NCBI GenBank assembly: GCA_003162415.1
Contig: PMOL01000016.1
Coordinates: 1 to 64,000 of the forward strand
Direction: 5' to 3'
From: Candidatus Dormiibacterota bacterium
GTDB taxonomy: Bacteria > Chloroflexota > Dormibacteria > Aeolococcales > Aeolococcaceae
Length of the DNA: 64,000 nt
Shown here: in pieces, positions 62,244 through 64,000 of the stretch
How the letters are laid out: each line of letters begins with the position of its first letter
Numbering within the stretch: position 1 is the stretch's first letter
Position numbers and translations under genes: made by a program
The notes under the pieces: model-generated
The model's database searches: none
What the model was told of the DNA's origin: nothing
The model's input: the letters and a program-made list of their open reading frames with translations, nothing else

Positions 62244-63247
62244 GGACGAGGATCATCTTCGTCGGGCTCAGCGTCGTGCTCCTCGGCCTGGTCGGCTGGG
62301 CGGCATTCAAGGACTCGAGCAGCCGGACCTACATCACCATTCAGGCGCAGTACCTGAAGGACTATCCGAGCTCGGACTTCAACGTCCAGGTCCAGCAGCT
62401 GTTTCCCGCCTTTCCGCAGGCCACCATCGAGGGGGACACGTACCGAGTCGAGCGGTGCATCTCGTGCCACGTCCCTGACATCGGCACCATCGGGCCAGTG
62501 GAAGCCGCGAAGCGGCTGAGCGAGGACTTCTTCAAATACGAGCCGAATGCCAAGCAGCTGGCGGCTGAATATCACCTGACCGGCATCCATCCCGCGTACA
62601 TCACCCCCACCGGCGGGAACTACCCGCCGTCGCTGAGCTTCGCGGCGTACGGACCGACCAGCTTCACCCCCTTCACCTACACGCCGTATACACCGCCAGG
62701 CGCCGCGCCGGCCGCAAAGGTGACGGTCCAGCAGCCGGGCCCGCTCCCCGCGTTCCTCGATCCGTCAACTAACTACGGTGCGTCCACGCCACCGGTGACC
62801 GGTCCACTCGGCATCGACCAAGTCGGCTGCATCGTCTGCCACAACGGCAACCGTCTCGGCCTCGACGAGGCCGACGCGCACCAGAACCTGATCATCAACC
62901 CCGTCTACACCTTCACCGAGGGGGCGCAGCTCTACTACGCAAACTGCGCCCGCTGCCATGGCGGGCAGGGTGAGGGCGGCGCCGGGCCGCCTCTCAACAA
63001 CCAGGACCGTCTCGGCTACTTCAACGAGGACTATTACTACCGCTGCATCGAGTACGGCTTCACCGATTTCGAGCACTACGGCAGCATCATGCCCAACTGG
63101 GGCGGCATCGCCAGTGACTACAACAAGCAGACCAATCCGCCCGGCCCCGGTGCGGTGCTGAACACCTCACCGGTCCTGACCCAGACGCAGATCAATATCC
63201 TCATCCAGTTCATCCGCCACTGGGAGAGCTACAGCACGCTTCCATGA
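62240..63247 (+). CDS. Membrane-anchored triheme cytochrome c
   Basis: 335 residues. An N-terminal helix (about 5-22) anchors it outside. Three C-x-x-C-H sites: C-I-S-C-H (73-77), C-I-V-C-H (197-201) and C-A-R-C-H (236-240). A Pro/Tyr/Thr-rich linker (about 120-190) separates the first from the other two. It replaces cytochrome c1/f in the complex. C-terminal M-P-N-W may give an axial Met. Confidence 0.9.
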   Translation: MRTRIIFVGLSVVLLGLVGWAAFKDSSSRTYITIQAQYLKDYPSSDFNVQVQQLFPAFPQATIEGDTYRVERCISCHVPDIGTIGPVEAAKRLSEDFFKYEPNAKQLAAEYHLTGIHPAYITPTGGNYPPSLSFAAYGPTSFTPFTYTPYTPPGAAPAAKVTVQQPGPLPAFLDPSTNYGASTPPVTGPLGIDQVGCIVCHNGNRLGLDEADAHQNLIINPVYTFTEGAQLYYANCARCHGGQGEGGAGPPLNNQDRLGYFNEDYYYRCIEYGFTDFEHYGSIMPNWGGIASDYNKQTNPPGPGAVLNTSPVLTQTQINILIQFIRHWESYSTLP

Positions 63248-63257
63248 GAGCAGCACA

Positions 63258-63383
63258 GTGAAACGGCGCAGCACCTTCGCGCGAGACCTGATCGGTACTC
63301 TCGTCGTCTTCTTCAGCCTGCTCGTCTTCACCTTCGTGCTGATCTACGGCGAATTCCTGCTCGAGAACTTCAAGGCGCACTGA
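63258..63383 (+). CDS. Single-span microprotein, 41 residues
   Basis: Begins V-K-R-R-S-T-F-A-R-D, then one helix (L-I-G-T-L-V-V-F-F-S-L-L-V-F-T-F) and ends F-K-A-H. GAGAG lies 8 nt before the GTG. A 5-codon ORF (63244-63261) bridges it to the cytochrome c gene through ATGA and GTGA overlaps. Positively charged inside, one span: the layout of a small accessory subunit of a respiratory complex. Confidence 0.5.
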   Translation: MKRRSTFARDLIGTLVVFFSLLVFTFVLIYGEFLLENFKAH

Positions 63384-63388
63384 CGCAG

Positions 63389-63523
63389 ATGCCCATACCG
63401 TTGCTTGCGGAGCTGTATCCCGGCGAGGCCGGCTGGGGCGATGTGCTCTTCGTCGCCATCTGGTCCTTCGGCACGCTGCTGCTCGCCGCGTACTACGTCT
63501 ACCGGGCCTTCGTCGGGCGATGA
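63389..63523 (+). CDS. Single-span microprotein, 44 residues
   Basis: Begins M-P-I-P-L-L-A-E-L-Y-P-G, then one helix (V-L-F-V-A-I-W-S-F-G-T-L-L-L-A-A-Y-Y-V) and a basic end (V-G-R). It starts 5 bp after the stop of the 41-residue gene. No family is recognised. Like its neighbour it may be a small subunit of the cytochrome complex; alternatively it belongs to a downstream oxidase. Confidence 0.5.
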   Translation: MPIPLLAELYPGEAGWGDVLFVAIWSFGTLLLAAYYVYRAFVGR

Positions 63524-63577
63524 CCGTGAGTGCACTACTGGGCGGCCGCGCCCTCTGGACGTGTCGTTGCGCCGGTG

Positions 63578-63964
63578 ATGGCGTCTGAGGCGGGAGGGGT
63601 CAGCCCCTTGCGCCGCCCCAACCCCGGACTGGCCGCGGGACTCTCGGTCATCCCGGGGCTCGGTCAGCTCTACACCGGGCATCCGCGAAAGGCGCTGTAC
63701 TACCTGTTCTGGACCGTCTTCACGATCGGTCCCGCGGTCCTCCTGATCATGGCCGGGCAGTCGATCGGGCACGGCCTGCTCACCCACGGTTCGGGCGCAC
63801 TATTCCTGCTCACCGCACTCGTCTCGGTGTTCGCCTTCATCGGCCTGTTCCTGGCCGGCCTGTTCGTCTGGGCGAGCTCGATCATCGATGCCTACCAGAG
63901 CGCGGTCGCGATGGGCGCCGGCGACACCGAGCGCGCGGCGCAACGCAGGATGTTCCGGCTGTGA
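63578..63964 (+). CDS. Small TM2-like membrane protein
   Basis: About 128 residues with helices at about 18-34, 40-60 and 68-100. Motif N-P-G-L-A-A-G-L-S-V-I-P-G-L-G-Q-L-Y-T-G is typical of TM2/DUF5683-like proteins. A longer start (GTG 63530) is possible. A 22-codon ORF (63520-63588) starting on the previous stop codon overlaps its ATG. Confidence 0.6.
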   Translation: MASEAGGVSPLRRPNPGLAAGLSVIPGLGQLYTGHPRKALYYLFWTVFTIGPAVLLIMAGQSIGHGLLTHGSGALFLLTALVSVFAFIGLFLAGLFVWASSIIDAYQSAVAMGAGDTERAAQRRMFRL

Positions 63965-64000
63965 GCTCGGAAGCTCCCAAATCGCTGCTCGGGCGGCTGC
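63961..64000 (+). CDS. Start of a gene cut by the right edge
   Basis: GTG overlaps the stop of the preceding gene (GTGA). Only 13 codons are visible (V-S-S-E-A-P-K-S-L-L-G-R-L), so no function can be given. Confidence 0.4.
   Translation, partial: MSSEAPKSLLGRL

Overview
The window is high-GC DNA with dense coding on both strands, many 4-bp ATGA/GTGA stop-start overlaps and short intergenic gaps. It contains no rRNA or tRNA gene, so the taxon cannot be fixed from it. The mix suggests an aerobic soil bacterium of the Chloroflexota/'Candidatus Dormibacterota' type or a deep actinobacterial relative: an FdxA-type 7Fe ferredoxin, two class I glutamine synthetases, a Get3-like ATPase pair, a split cytochrome b complex with a membrane-anchored multihaem cytochrome c, and very frequent leaderless translation. 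That placement is an inference.

Positions 1-11,250 are largely an exported-protein region. It holds an Ig-repeat protein cut by the left edge, a membrane pseudokinase with extracellular Ig-like repeats, a three-repeat 'DTR' secreted protein, a pectate-lyase-like beta-helix protein, a secreted phosphoesterase, small membrane proteins and a membrane-fused spermidine-synthase-like protein. Positions 11,250-19,800 hold a lipoprotein sugar dehydrogenase with an HxlR regulator, a divergent YceI/DsbA/MFS operon, an OmpR-type two-component system, a beta-propeller protein and a universal stress protein. Positions 20,006-21,552 carry a remnant of type IV secretion genes (VirB2-like and a stop-less VirB6-like gene) that runs in frame into an atypical SDR.

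Positions 22,300-31,000 carry a CPBP protease, holB, a TusA-like/GH1 pair, an ArsR regulator with a very small downstream gene, and a TPP-riboswitch-controlled thiC, followed by exported proteins. Positions 31,173-37,430 concern nitrogen: a GlnA-like enzyme with a PucR regulator, then ferredoxin and a canonical glnA with a structured leader and a terminator. A 169-bp foldback element follows.

Positions 38,000-47,000 hold two glycosyltransferases, dxs, a SirB1-like protein, bcp and two Get3/ArsA-like ATPases whose Walker A motifs are degenerate in complementary ways. Positions 47,000-58,900 hold an SbcCD/YhaN-like pair, a GAF-GGDEF-like protein, a MarR-MFS efflux operon with a clear palindromic operator, and a fabH-accD-accA operon. 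Positions 58,900-64,000 end with a b6-type cytochrome bc operon (Rieske, cytochrome b6-like, subunit IV-like, triheme cytochrome c) accompanied by single-span microproteins.

The most consistent signal across the window is a promoter rule. A TANNNT or TATAAT-like -10 element ends 6-7 nt before the start codon of about a dozen genes, so these mRNAs probably have no 5' leader.
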